Positions 26,256 through 35,230 are shown, numbered from the stretch's first letter. The stretch: 64,000 nt of DNA from Desulfoscipio geothermicus DSM 3669 (GCF_900115975.1 NZ_FOYM01000001.1:186001-250000), one strand, 5' to 3'. The notes: a model not told the origin generated them from the sequence alone. A program made the numbers and translations.

Positions 26256-28205
26256 GTGCCAAAGAAAATATGGCAAAAAGTAATTAATAACGGAGACTTT
26301 AACTTATTAAAGAATAAGCCACTAATTTTAAAATCATGGAAAAGAAGCGTGCAGTTTGGAATTGTTCCCTATAACATAAATAATAGGGATGATGAGTTAT
26401 CGCATACTGCTTTTAAAGAATTGCGAGATAAATATGGCGAATTAATATTTATTGCTACTCCAATAATTACCAACCTATACTTTACGTTAAAAGGCACGAA
26501 TACAGCTATATACCTGATCGAAAAAGATGGCTATATACTTAAGGCAATTGGAGACAACGAAATATTAAATGAATTAACCAAAATAAGATTAGTGGAAGGT
26601 GCAAACTGGCATGAAAAAAGTAAAGGGACAAATGGCATTGGCACCGCACTTATAGAACAAAAACCTGTAAGCATCCATGCGGAAGAGCATTTTTGTGAGC
26701 CATTCCATCACTTAAGTTGCTTTGCAGCCCCAATTTTTGACACAAACAAAAATCTTATTGCTTTATTGGATGTTACATTATTAGCAAAGCAAGCTCATCC
26801 TCACCTAATGGCACTAGTTATCGCAGCTGCAAAAGCCATTGAAACACAACTCTATGCTAATGACTTAAAAAAACGACTGTTAAATAGCGTAAAACAATCT
26901 AATCTCATCCTTAACAACATAGATTATGGAATTTTTTGGGTAAACCAGCTTGGTTACATTACTTATTTGAATTCTATATGCAGCAATAAACTTGGTGTTG
27001 ATGCCTCCGATTTAATTGGACGTCATATCGAAGATGTTTTTAATTTGCCGGCTTCATTCAAGGAAATGATTAGTGACAACGTCAAATTTCTGGATCGTTC
27101 AGGCCAAATTAAAATAGATTTTCAAGGTAATACTCTTTGGTGCCAGCTTAAACCTTTAGTAGGGCCATTAGGTGAAAAGCTTGGAATTGCCTTTAGTTTG
27201 TCTCCTAAAACCTCAACTATTACTGTGGTTAAACCCCGCAAACAAAAGAACGAGATTACCTTTGAAGACATAATAGGCAATAGTAATTCAATGAAAGAAT
27301 CCATTAGATTGGCCATGCAAGCAGCTACTACCAATTTAACTATTCTAATAACTGGTGAAACGGGAACAGGTAAAGAAGTTTTTGCCCGGGCTATCCATAA
27401 CGAGAGTCATTATAATAAAGGCCCTTTTATTGCAATAAACTGCGGAGCAATACCTGAAACACTTATCGAGAGTGAGCTTTTTGGATATGAAGATGGGGCT
27501 TTTACAGGTGCCAAAAAAGGAGGCCGTCCTGGAAAATTTGAACTAGCCAATAATGGGACCATTTTTTTAGATGAAATAGGTGAAATGCCTTTATATATTC
27601 AAGTTAAGCTATTACGTGTATTACAAGAAAGAGAAATTGTCAGGGTAGGGGGAGTGAAAACTATACCCATTGATGTTAGGGTAATAGCTGCTACAAATAA
27701 AGACCTTGAATCTGAAATAAAACAAGGACAGTTTCGCCAAGATTTATATTATAGATTAAATGTGATAAATATAAAAATTCCTCCACTCAGAGAGCGAAGG
27801 GAAGATATACTACCGTTGGCAAACCATTTCCTATCTAAGGCTCCAATGAAATGTAGTATTTCGCCACCTGCTGAATCGATATTATGTAAATATTTTTGGC
27901 CGGGTAATGTCAGAGAGCTTGAAAATATTATCGTAAGAGCAGCTAGTTTTTGCATAAGCGGAATAATCACTCCAAGTAACTTACCCAATGAAATAAAGCG
28001 AAAAACTCAATCAAGCAACAGCCATATCCTAACAACTGGCAAGTCATTTAACCTAAAAAATTTGGAATCCCTAACTATCGTGGAAATATTAAAACAATCT
28101 AAAGGAAATTGTACTCTTGCGGCTAAACGTTTAGGAATAAGTCGTACAACACTTTATAGAAAATTAAAAGCTTTGGGCATTCAAAAAGAAGAGTTTCAAA
28201 ATTAA
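26256..28205 (+). CDS. sigma54-dependent transcriptional activator (AcoR-like, GAF-PAS-AAA-Fis)
   Basis: A 649-residue enhancer-binding protein. The N-terminal third is a GAF-type sensor as in AcoR ([16 protein letters not shown]...[12 protein letters not shown]), followed by a PAS domain (about 215-320). The AAA+ motor begins with Walker [17 protein letters not shown], contains the sigma54-contacting loop as GAFTGA and Walker B IFLDEIGE. The C-terminus is a Fis helix-turn-helix ([20 protein letters not shown]). GTG start after AAAGGAGGTGA. It is divergent from the mutase operon and central to four sigma54-type promoters, so it most likely switches on the whole island in response to a small acyl or aromatic inducer sensed by GAF. 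Confidence 0.95.
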   Translation: MPKKIWQKVINNGDFNLLKNKPLILKSWKRSVQFGIVPYNINNRDDELSHTAFKELRDKYGELIFIATPIITNLYFTLKGTNTAIYLIEKDGYILKAIGDNEILNELTKIRLVEGANWHEKSKGTNGIGTALIEQKPVSIHAEEHFCEPFHHLSCFAAPIFDTNKNLIALLDVTLLAKQAHPHLMALVIAAAKAIETQLYANDLKKRLLNSVKQSNLILNNIDYGIFWVNQLGYITYLNSICSNKLGVDASDLIGRHIEDVFNLPASFKEMISDNVKFLDRSGQIKIDFQGNTLWCQLKPLVGPLGEKLGIAFSLSPKTSTITVVKPRKQKNEITFEDIIGNSNSMKESIRLAMQAATTNLTILITGETGTGKEVFARAIHNESHYNKGPFIAINCGAIPETLIESELFGYEDGAFTGAKKGGRPGKFELANNGTIFLDEIGEMPLYIQVKLLRVLQEREIVRVGGVKTIPIDVRVIAATNKDLESEIKQGQFRQDLYYRLNVINIKIPPLRERREDILPLANHFLSKAPMKCSISPPAESILCKYFWPGNVRELENIIVRAASFCISGIITPSNLPNEIKRKTQSSNSHILTTGKSFNLKNLESLTIVEILKQSKGNCTLAAKRLGISRTTLYRKLKALGIQKEEFQN

Positions 28206-28210
28206 ACATC

Positions 28211-28230
28211 GTAACTTTTTGTTGCGTTAC
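28211..28230. promoter_or_regulatory. inverted repeat, candidate activator-binding site
   Basis: GTAAC-N10-GTTAC just after the activator stop. It contains the TTGTTGCGTTA 11-mer also found at 6393-6403 and lies about 200 bp upstream of the sigma54 element at 28424. Confidence 0.4.
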
Positions 28231-28423
28231 AAGAATTAAATGGTCAATATCCTAACCTGAAAGGTAATAATTACCCTATCAATGGAAAATTAAGTTGCCT
28301 TTTTCAAAAATTGTGTTATAAAAGGTTAAACCGCCTTAATTAGCTCCTTATTTACAATTAATACAACCCCAAATAGGTCTGTATAAAAATAAGCCGCTAC
28401 TTCCTCTTGCAAGTACTTGCTAA

Positions 28424-28441
28424 CTGGCTTGAATAATGCAT
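28424..28441 (+). promoter_or_regulatory. sigma54 (-24/-12) promoter of the dehydrogenase gene
   Basis: CTGGCTTGAATAATGCAT: TGGC, 10 nt from GG to GC, then TGCA. It ends about 50 bp before the 3-hydroxyacyl-CoA dehydrogenase start. Confidence 0.65.
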
Positions 28442-28491
28442 GTAAAATGAGCAAAATTTAAATTTTTATATAAAAGAGGGGGTTTGTATTA

Positions 28492-29343
28492 ATGAACATA
28501 CAAAAAGTCTTTGTAGTCGGCGCAGGGCAAATGGGCAGCGGTATTGCACAAGTAGCAGCTGCCACCGGGTATAGTGTAAAATTAAATGATTTGCATGACG
28601 ACCTGGTAAATAAAGGACTTAAAGTTATTGAAAAAAACCTGGATAGAAACTTATCAAAAGGACGTATCAGTGAAGAAGAAAAACAAAAAATCTTTAGTAG
28701 ATTACAAAAATCAACCAGCCTGAAAGATGCGCATGACGCTGATATAGTTATAGAAGCTGCAGTTGAAAATATAACAATTAAAACCGGCATCTTTAAAGAG
28801 CTTGATCACATTTGCCCCACCCAAACCATTTTAGCTACCAATACATCTTCTTTGCCTATTACAGAAATAGCGGCAGCTACCCAAAGACCTGATAAGGTTG
28901 TGGGCATGCATTTTATGAATCCGGTGCCGGTAATAAAGTTAGTGGAAATTATTAGAGGATTGGCTACCTCTAGTGATACATTTAATATCGTAAAGGAAAT
29001 GTCCGAACAAATGGGCAAAATACCAGTGGAAGTAAATGACGCTCCGGGTTTTGTCAGTAACCGGGTTTTATGCCCTATGATTAATGAGGCTATATACACA
29101 GTTTATGAGGGAATAGCTACTCCAGAAGCGGTGGATCAGGTAATGAAATTGGGAATGAATCATCCCATGGGTCCGCTTGAATTAGCTGATTTGATAGGAT
29201 TGGATACAGTCCTTTATATTATGGAAATTTTGCATCAAGGTTTTGGCGACTCCAAATATAGGCCATGCCCTCTGCTTCGCAAATATGTTGCTGCAGGTTG
29301 GCTGGGAAGAAAATCAGGAAAAGGGTTCTATAATTATTCTTAA
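28492..29343 (+). CDS. 3-hydroxybutyryl-CoA dehydrogenase
   Basis: A 283-residue NAD-dependent L-3-hydroxyacyl-CoA dehydrogenase of normal length. It has a Rossmann start VFVVGAGQMGSGIAQVAA, ATNTSSLPITEIA, the catalytic HFMNPVPVIKLVEI, and NDAPGFVSNRVL leading into the C-terminal helical domain (GPLELADLIGLDT). It oxidises (S)-3-hydroxybutyryl-CoA to acetoacetyl-CoA in the cytoplasm. Start ATG after GAGGGGG. It is a single gene with its own sigma54-type promoter and a terminator, and would feed the thiolase at 103-1287. Confidence 0.95.
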   Translation: MNIQKVFVVGAGQMGSGIAQVAAATGYSVKLNDLHDDLVNKGLKVIEKNLDRNLSKGRISEEEKQKIFSRLQKSTSLKDAHDADIVIEAAVENITIKTGIFKELDHICPTQTILATNTSSLPITEIAAATQRPDKVVGMHFMNPVPVIKLVEIIRGLATSSDTFNIVKEMSEQMGKIPVEVNDAPGFVSNRVLCPMINEAIYTVYEGIATPEAVDQVMKLGMNHPMGPLELADLIGLDTVLYIMEILHQGFGDSKYRPCPLLRKYVAAGWLGRKSGKGFYNYS

Positions 29344-29372
29344 TACTTTTATTTAAAAGATTTATTTTATAA

Positions 29373-29425
29373 AAACAAAGCACTCTTTTTGATATATTAA
29401 GTAATCTTAAAGAAGTGCTTTGTTT
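29373..29425 (+). terminator. intrinsic terminator
   Basis: AAACAAAGCACT pairs with AGTGCTTTGTTT downstream of the dehydrogenase gene; T-rich on both sides. Confidence 0.75.
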
Positions 29426-29480
29426 GGTTTATCTCTAATAAAGTTAATACACACAAAAAAAACAGGACGAGGGTAATTAC

Positions 29481-30698
29481 ATGCAGATAAATAAAAACTT
29501 TAATGATAATTTACTGACACCTAAAGCAGAACTGCAAAAAAGAATTGAAAAGCTTCAGCTGGAGCTAAGACAATATGACCTAGATGGGGCACTAATCATT
29601 CAAAGCACTGATCTTGTATATTTTACTGGAACATATCAAAATGCCCATCTTTATATACCGGTTGAAGGTAGACCTATTATCATGGTACGCAGGAATATCG
29701 ATAGGATGAAAACCGATTCAAAACTTGATGTGCCAATTATTCCTTTTAAAAGCATGTCAGAAATAATACATTTTATTAAACAACATAACCTGCCATTGCC
29801 AAAAAGACTTGGACTTGAAATGGACGTTCTTCCTGTCTCATCTTTTTTACGTTACCAAAAGATTTTTTTGGATACTGAATTTTTTGATTGCACACATATA
29901 ATTCGTAAACTACGCGCCATCAAATCTTCTTTTGAAATTTCCAGGATCAAGGAAACTTCAAAAATGATGGACAAAATTTTTAGATCCCTTTTTGAAATTA
30001 TAAGGCCTGGCTTAAGTGAATTTGATTTAGTTGGGGAAATAGAAAGTGTAGCTCGCCGTGAAGGTCACCAAGGTTTAATAAGGGTCCGTGGTTTCAACGC
30101 AGAATTTTATTTTGGGCAATTGCTTACCGGAGTGAATTCAGCAATAACCAGCTATTTTGATGGCCCTATAAATGGTGTAGGATTATACCCCGAAGTACCA
30201 TTTGGTCCGGGAGGGAAAATTATTCAGCGTAATGAACCAATATTATTTGATTATGTAGGAGCAAAAAGTGGCTATATTACAGATATGACAAGAACATTCG
30301 TAATAGGTTCGATTGATAGCAAATTAGATAAATCTTATCAGGTTGCAAAAGAAATTCAACAAGCGATAATACAAGAAGCAAAGCCCGGTTTACCTGCAAA
30401 AATGCTCTATGATTTAGCTTATAAAATAGCCAAAAAATACAACCTAATCGACCATTTTATGGGTGCACCATATCCCGTATCTTTTATAGGTCATGGTATT
30501 GGCTTGGAATTAAATGAATTGCCAGTTTTAGCAAAGGGAATAGAAGAGCCTTTACAAGAAGGAATGGTTTTTGCCATTGAGCCCAAGTTTGTATTCCCAG
30601 GTATTGCGGGTGTAGGATTAGAAAATACTTTTATATTAAATAAATCGGGTTTGGAAAAACTTAGTTCGTTCCCAGATGATAAAATTATTAATATTTAA
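29481..30698 (+). CDS. Xaa-Pro peptidase family (M24) protein
   Basis: A 405-residue two-domain protein: creatinase-like N-domain (about 20-165) and pita-bread M24 domain. The metal ligands are visible in FDYVGAKSGYITDMTRTF (two Asp), FIGHGIGLELNE (His), FAIEPKFV (Glu) and GVGLENTF (Glu). It would cleave X-Pro peptides or act as a related hydrolase. Plus strand, ATG after a GACGAGGG site. There is no obvious functional link to the CoA genes; it may belong to the accessory island by insertion. Confidence 0.88.
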   Translation: MQINKNFNDNLLTPKAELQKRIEKLQLELRQYDLDGALIIQSTDLVYFTGTYQNAHLYIPVEGRPIIMVRRNIDRMKTDSKLDVPIIPFKSMSEIIHFIKQHNLPLPKRLGLEMDVLPVSSFLRYQKIFLDTEFFDCTHIIRKLRAIKSSFEISRIKETSKMMDKIFRSLFEIIRPGLSEFDLVGEIESVARREGHQGLIRVRGFNAEFYFGQLLTGVNSAITSYFDGPINGVGLYPEVPFGPGGKIIQRNEPILFDYVGAKSGYITDMTRTFVIGSIDSKLDKSYQVAKEIQQAIIQEAKPGLPAKMLYDLAYKIAKKYNLIDHFMGAPYPVSFIGHGIGLELNELPVLAKGIEEPLQEGMVFAIEPKFVFPGIAGVGLENTFILNKSGLEKLSSFPDDKIINI

Positions 30699-30701
30699 GG
30701 T

Positions 30702-30833
30702 AGTGTAAATACTTATGTGGACTATTTTAGCCTAAACAATGAATTTAGCAAATTTTTGGATCGAATGGTTGATCGAAAGACTGATCCATATACGAAAGCC
30801 CAAAAATTTATAAACAAATTCTTAGATAAATAA
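30702..30833 (+). pseudogene. short orphan coding remnant
   Basis: A frame of 43 codons without a start ends FLDRMVDRKTDPYTKAQKFI before a TAA. The RKxDPYTxA pattern recalls the C-terminus of MeaB/ArgK-type mutase chaperones, but the match is short. The remainder of 30834-31026 is AT-rich with only a hairpin. Confidence 0.3.
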
Positions 30834-30935
30834 GATTTAACTATATAAAATGTTAGCTTACAAAACATTTAACAAGCAAATCATAATGCCTGTGAAAGTA
30901 TATGCAACATGGGTATATTTGTATTAAACGATAAA

Positions 30936-30967
30936 CCGACGGGGCATCACAATTAAGGCCCCGTTGG
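30936..30967. terminator. hairpin downstream of the MBL gene
   Basis: CCGACGGGGC pairs with GCCCCGTTGG (one G-U pair), 60 bp beyond the MBL stop on the minus strand; no T-run. Confidence 0.4.
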
Positions 30968-31026
30968 TAACCGGACTTAACTCTAAAAAGGTTAAGTATA
31001 TTATATTAAAATCCTAATAATAAAAC

Positions 31027-32016
31027 CTAACATTTTACTTTATTGAGATATTGTAAAATACCTCCCGCAGACATTCTAATCATATTTACCTGAAATTCCC
31101 AATCCTGCTCTGTTAAAATACCCGTCTTTTCTAAATTTTTTTTCGGTCCCAATAAGCCCTTCCGTATATACTGTTCCATTTCGAGCTGCAGGTTTTCTAG
31201 ATTTTTTTGCTCATTATTTTTTTCATCTGCACCTTTTTGCTCGCTATAACTTCTACCCATTTCCATAAATACACTAAGCTGCCCTAAAATATTTTCTATC
31301 AACAATTGGGATGGCCGTCCCACACCAAAGTGAGTAAAGTATATTTGTTCAATTTTACTCGTTGCCACCCTGTAGAGCGATTTAAACATTAACTCTCCGT
31401 TAAAATCCGGCGCCGGGGTTGCTGGACGTAAAACTGGCCGCTCCAGCAACCGGGAAAGCTTCGGGGAAAAAACTCCTAAAGCATCACCACTAAAGACTCC
31501 TCTAGTTCTTGTGTCGTAATAGCAAACATGATTTTTTGCATGCCCCGGGGTTTCCCACACTTCTATTTTTCTATCTCCCAAATCAATTACATCACCCTCG
31601 AGAACATTAATAACCCTTTCCTCTGCCACCGGTATAACTTCGCCATATTGTTCCATCTTTTCTTTACCCCAAAAATTATAGGCTCCGGCAATTAACCTGG
31701 AAGGGTTAATCATGTGCCTGGCTCCCTTGGGGTGAAGGACCACCCGGGCTTCATTGAAATATTTTGCCACCACACCCAATCCTCCGGCATGATCCAGGTG
31801 AATATGCGTTACAGCTATATATTTTAGTTGCTCTGGTTTTATCCCCAGAAGTTTGACTGCTTCCATAATAGCTCCGGCTGAACTAGCTGGTCCTGTTTCC
31901 AGCAGCATCCAGCCGTCTTTCCCCCGCACAAAATACCCGGCAGTCCTACCTTCATAGCCGCACTCTTTTAAATCAACCTGGAAAATATCTCCGCTCAGTT
32001 CAATAATATCAGCCAT
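31027..32016 (-). CDS. metallo-beta-lactamase-fold hydrolase
   Basis: A 329-residue protein with THIHLDHAGGLG near residue 70, HPKGARHM, TPGHAKNHVCYYDT and SGDALG, plus a late YFTHFG histidine, so a complete binuclear site. The C-terminal 80 residues are charged and helical. A glyoxalase-II-like or thioesterase role is possible. It is monocistronic, with a decayed SDR gene upstream on the same strand. Confidence 0.85.
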   Translation of the reverse strand: MADIIELSGDIFQVDLKECGYEGRTAGYFVRGKDGWMLLETGPASSAGAIMEAVKLLGIKPEQLKYIAVTHIHLDHAGGLGVVAKYFNEARVVLHPKGARHMINPSRLIAGAYNFWGKEKMEQYGEVIPVAEERVINVLEGDVIDLGDRKIEVWETPGHAKNHVCYYDTRTRGVFSGDALGVFSPKLSRLLERPVLRPATPAPDFNGELMFKSLYRVATSKIEQIYFTHFGVGRPSQLLIENILGQLSVFMEMGRSYSEQKGADEKNNEQKNLENLQLEMEQYIRKGLLGPKKNLEKTGILTEQDWEFQVNMIRMSAGGILQYLNKVKC

Positions 32017-32131
32017 CTACATTCAGCTCCCATCACAGTAGTGTTAAGCTAAATCTTTCAACAATCTTTACTATCCCTTAGAATTTTATTTACCCCTATT
32101 ATCTTACAATTCTATCTTTGCGTAAATTACT

Positions 32132-32391
32132 TTAGAAATCTACGGAAATCGGGCTGTCGTTTTTTTGCACTGCTTCCTTAACTGGATCAAAAACTGGATC
32201 AAAATCGGTTACATTAAATACGGGCTGCGCAGCAATCCTCCTTTCCTTTTGATTAACGGTACTGTTTCTTGACTACTAACGGGTTAACATCTCCTACTAT
32301 CACCGTTGCTCCATGACGGGCCAAATAAAGGCTGCTCTCCCATACCTTCTCCCCCTCCAGTTACAACAGCCACTTTTCCCTTTAAATCCAT
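32132..32391 (-). pseudogene. frameshifted and truncated short-chain dehydrogenase
   Basis: It starts MDLKGKVAVVTGGGEGMG, a textbook SDR nucleotide-binding start, then needs a frame change to continue SSLYLARHGATVIVGDVNP, and another to read VFNVTDFDPVFDPVKEAV before a stop. The catalytic half is missing. Confidence 0.75.
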
Positions 32392-32648
32392 TCATTAATA
32401 TGAATCAAGCAAGAATTATACCCTAAAAGAAAAGTTTATTAATTTCCTTATTTTAATTACTCAAATTCATAAAAGAATTGTTATGTTAAGATTTCTATAA
32501 ATCTGCAATAAAATTGATTTATATGGGTGCATTAAAATCCGACTCCGGTTACTGTAAGGTTAAAGGATTGAGCAGGTACCTGATGAAAGCACTTTCCGCC
32601 AACTGTTGGCCAAATTTGAACAAACACGGAGTAACTTTCCCTGTATGG
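32392..32648. other. non-coding gap at the AT-rich/GC-rich boundary
   Basis: I see no gene or recognisable RNA motif here. Base composition shifts from AT-rich on the left to GC-rich on the right around this point, which may mark the border of the accessory island. Confidence 0.4.
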
Positions 32649-32649
32649 T

Positions 32650-32673
32650 AACCGGCAGCGCCCGCTGCCGGTT
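32650..32673. terminator. hairpin abutting the ABC ATPase stop
   Basis: AACCGGCAGCG pairs with CGCTGCCGGTT. The T-rich tail is on the plus strand, so its effect on the minus-strand gene is uncertain. Confidence 0.45.
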
Positions 32674-33422
32674 TATTTTATATACTCATTGATTTGCCTG
32701 CTTTTTTGCAGCGGGCGAAGCAGATGCCGCACCACGGGAAGTGTAACTTTCCCGGCCAGTATTTCCTTAAGGGCGCCCTTGTAAACCGGCTGTCCCCGGT
32801 CAATAACCGCCACATTGTCGGTCAGATGGGGAATTTCGTTAAAGTCGTGGGTCACGAAAACAGCGGTGGCGCCGGTATTGGCCAGCAATGCGCCCAGTTC
32901 TTCCAGTAAATCTATCCGGGTGGGGAAATCAAGGGCCGAAAAGGGCTCGTCCAAAAAAATAATTTCCGGTTCCAGTACGAAAGCCCGGGCCAGACTGACC
33001 CGCTGCGCCTCGCCGCCGGAAAGGTGCAGCGGCCTGCGGTGGCGCAACTCGGCTATACCCAGCCGGTCCAACCAGTAATCCACCCGGCGCTCCGCCTCCG
33101 AGCCGCTGACGCCCCGGAACTTCAATCCCTGGGCCACGTTATCAAATACAGTGGTATTTAAAAGTAAGGGTTCCTGAAACACTACGGCCATACGGCGTCG
33201 GAAAGCCAGAAGGTTTTTGGCGGTCACCCTTTCCCCCCGGAAAAAAATTTCCCCGGCCGTTGGTTGTTCCAGCAATGCCAGCACCTTCAAAAAGGTGCTT
33301 TTGCCGGCCCCGTTGGGACCGATTACCGCCAGCCTCTCCCCCTGCGCCAGCCCGAGATCATTCACGCGCAAAATCGGCTTTTTATCCCTGACCACCAGTA
33401 TATCTTTAAGTCTCAGCATCAT
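32673..33422 (-). CDS. ABC transporter ATP-binding protein, tungstate/molybdate type (TupC-like)
   Basis: An ATPase of about 249 residues. It has Walker A IGPNGAGKSTFLKVL, Q-loop VVFQEPLLL, signature LHLSGGEAQRVSLARA, Walker B IIFLDEPFSALD and switch HDFNE. The sequence style is that of TupC/WtpC-type oxyanion importers. ATG-ATG after AGGAGG is used; the seven codons added by the longer frame lie in the ribosome-binding site. No permease or binding protein is present on either side: upstream is the repeat element at 33440-33597. It is therefore an orphan, perhaps separated from its partners by the insertion or deletion. Confidence 0.85.
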   Translation of the reverse strand: MMLRLKDILVVRDKKPILRVNDLGLAQGERLAVIGPNGAGKSTFLKVLALLEQPTAGEIFFRGERVTAKNLLAFRRRMAVVFQEPLLLNTTVFDNVAQGLKFRGVSGSEAERRVDYWLDRLGIAELRHRRPLHLSGGEAQRVSLARAFVLEPEIIFLDEPFSALDFPTRIDLLEELGALLANTGATAVFVTHDFNEIPHLTDNVAVIDRGQPVYKGALKEILAGKVTLPVVRHLLRPLQKSRQINEYIK

Positions 33423-33439
33423 TAAGGCGGTTCCTCCTA

Positions 33440-33597
33440 TCACTACAGCGTAATATTGCTTATTTCGCTGTGTCCGCTACGCCACGGGGACGGTTCCATC
33501 GTCTTCCCTTCGGCCCTTCGCTGCGCTTCGGGGACGCTCGAACCGTCCCCATGGCTCCATGGCGGGTCCTCCTATTATCACAGTAAATTACGGCTGC
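33440..33597. repeat. MITE-like element, second copy (A2)
   Basis: About 115 bp are nearly identical to 24018-24140, including CACTACAGCGTAATATT, CTACGCCACGGGGACGGTTC and GAACCGTCCCCATGGCTCC. The right end has diverged (TTATCACAGTAAATTACG). It lies immediately upstream of the ATPase ribosome-binding site. The gap from 33598 to 33789 holds nothing I can identify. Confidence 0.8.
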
Positions 33598-33789
33598 CAA
33601 ATTCAACCCAGCGATTTTATGATAATCGTTACTAAGCTATCACTTGATATTTTACAACATTCAGTCACATAACGAAAGTATGTTTGTCGCAAAAATCAAC
33701 CTCGCCAAAAGCCCCGTGCACCTTATATACCTATCCGCAAACAAAGACTTTATAGCGTTTTCCCACAGAAAATATTTTTGCAACATTTA

Positions 33790-33818
33790 TTGTCAGCAAG
33801 CGCATCCCATGTTAATAT
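33790..33818 (+). promoter_or_regulatory. sigma70-type promoter of the chromate transporter gene
   Basis: TTGTCA, 17-nt spacer, TAATAT. The predicted start point falls a few bases into the palindrome that follows. Confidence 0.65.
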
Positions 33819-33821
33819 ATA

Positions 33822-33862
33822 CCTAGCATCACTATATGCATAGTGCATATAGTGATGCTAGG
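33822..33862. promoter_or_regulatory. perfect 19-bp palindrome at the transcription start
   Basis: CCTAGCATCACTATATGCA, three bases, then its exact reverse complement, running into the GGAGGT ribosome-binding site. It has no T-tail, so it is not a terminator. It could be a repressor operator over the start site or a 5'-UTR hairpin that hides the ribosome-binding site. Confidence 0.7.
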
Positions 33863-33874
33863 AGGTAACAAAAA

Positions 33875-35134
33875 ATGGGTGACAGTAATCTTCAGGCGAA
33901 AGATCAACCGGCCGCCGCCAAAACGGGCCGCATTGTTCCCCTGGCTGATATCGGTTTTACATTTTTCCGCATCGGCATCACCTCCTTCAGCCTGGCGGCC
34001 CTGGGCGAGGCCAAGCGGTGGCTGGTGGAGGAAAAAAACTGGTTTACCGACGAGGATTACCTGCAGGGAGTGGGATTTTCCCAGTTATTGCCCGGTGCCC
34101 CGGCGGTCAGCTTGATGATGTACCTGGGCTACCGGCTGCGCGGTTTCTGGGGCTCTCTGGTCGCCGCAACCGGCTACATGATTCCGGCTTTCTTTTTGAT
34201 GCTTTTGCTGGGTTATTTGTACGCCCGGTATAACCAGTACCCGGTTGTAAAAGACTTATTTACGGGATTGAGCGCCCTGGTGGTGGGCCTGGTGCTGAAC
34301 ACGGTGCTGAGCCTGTGGCAATCCGGCGTGAAAAGCAAGCAAAACTGGATTCTGGCGCTGGGCGGATTCGCCATGATTTATCTGGCCAAACTGAGCATTT
34401 ACTGGATTCTCCTTGCCGCCACCGTCACCAGCATCTTCTTTGTTTACCTGCACATCCACTCCACCTGGTGGGCGGATAAGATGGCTGCGGACGGTTCCAG
34501 CCGGGACCGGGCTTTCACCCCACAGCCCGTCAGCTGGCGCTCTTACGGCTTCACCGCCGGTTTTGTAGCGGCGGCGGTTGCGGTGAACACGCTGGTTATA
34601 TCGACTTTGCCGGTGTTCCGGGACCTGGGGGTCACCTTCATGCAGCTGGGCGGGCTGGTGTTCGGCAGCGGCTATGCAATGCTGCCCTTCATCCAAGAAA
34701 CAGCCGTCAGCCAATTTGGCTGGATTACTTCCCACGACTTTACCATCGCCCTGGCCCTCAGCCTGGTCACCCCCGGCCCGCTGACCAAGATAGCCACCTT
34801 TATCGGCTTCAAGGCCGCCGGCCTGGCCGGGGCGCTGGTGGCCACCGTGAATATTTACCTGCCCACCTTCGGCATCATCAACCTGACCGCCGACTTTTAC
34901 CGGCGCGCCGGGCAGGTGACCAATATCCGTCTGGTCATCAGGGGCGTGGTGGCGGCGTTTATCGGCACGCTGTGGGCGGTGGTGATCAGGCTTTCCACCG
35001 ATATTATCGTTGACTTCCCCACCATGTTCATGGCTGCGGGAGCGGTGGTAATGCAGCGATTTACCCCAATCGACACCCTGTGGATCATCCTGGGTGGCGC
35101 AGTGGTTTCGGTTGTATTGTTCTCGATATTTTAA
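33875..35134 (+). CDS. chrA: chromate transporter family (ChrA) protein, two-domain
   Basis: A 419-residue membrane protein containing both chromate-transport halves. The first has SFSLAALGEAKRWLVEE and QLLPGAPAVSLMMYLGYRLRG; the second has FGSGYAMLPFIQE and SLVTPGPLTKIATFIGF, the repeated GxGxxxxP-type pattern. About ten to twelve hydrophobic segments are visible. The family exports chromate or carries related oxyanions such as sulfate. ATG after GGAGGT. Regulation is probably through the palindrome at 33822-33862. It is monocistronic, with a terminator. Confidence 0.9.
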   Translation: MGDSNLQAKDQPAAAKTGRIVPLADIGFTFFRIGITSFSLAALGEAKRWLVEEKNWFTDEDYLQGVGFSQLLPGAPAVSLMMYLGYRLRGFWGSLVAATGYMIPAFFLMLLLGYLYARYNQYPVVKDLFTGLSALVVGLVLNTVLSLWQSGVKSKQNWILALGGFAMIYLAKLSIYWILLAATVTSIFFVYLHIHSTWWADKMAADGSSRDRAFTPQPVSWRSYGFTAGFVAAAVAVNTLVISTLPVFRDLGVTFMQLGGLVFGSGYAMLPFIQETAVSQFGWITSHDFTIALALSLVTPGPLTKIATFIGFKAAGLAGALVATVNIYLPTFGIINLTADFYRRAGQVTNIRLVIRGVVAAFIGTLWAVVIRLSTDIIVDFPTMFMAAGAVVMQRFTPIDTLWIILGGAVVSVVLFSIF

Positions 35135-35191
35135 GCGTGATATTGCTAATGTGCTCCGTGCCACCTTTGCTTCGGGCCGAATTTCGCATAA

Positions 35192-35230
35192 AAAAAGCCG
35201 GTATTCTTAATTGTAGAATATCGGCTTTTT
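35192..35230 (+). terminator. intrinsic terminator of chrA
   Basis: AAAAAGCCGGTATTC pairs with GAATATCGGCTTTTT, with T-runs on both strands. Confidence 0.9.

Noticed and set aside
32520-32672. Moco or tungsten riboswitch, or hammerhead ribozyme (CTGATGAAA) near the ABC ATPase
   Set aside because: Only isolated fragments of the consensus are seen and they lie downstream of the minus-strand gene in the wrong orientation.
34256-35164. 302-codon minus-strand frame opposite chrA
   Set aside because: It is an antisense shadow of the transmembrane gene, with biased composition (Gly/His/Asp/Gln) and no homology that I can recognise.
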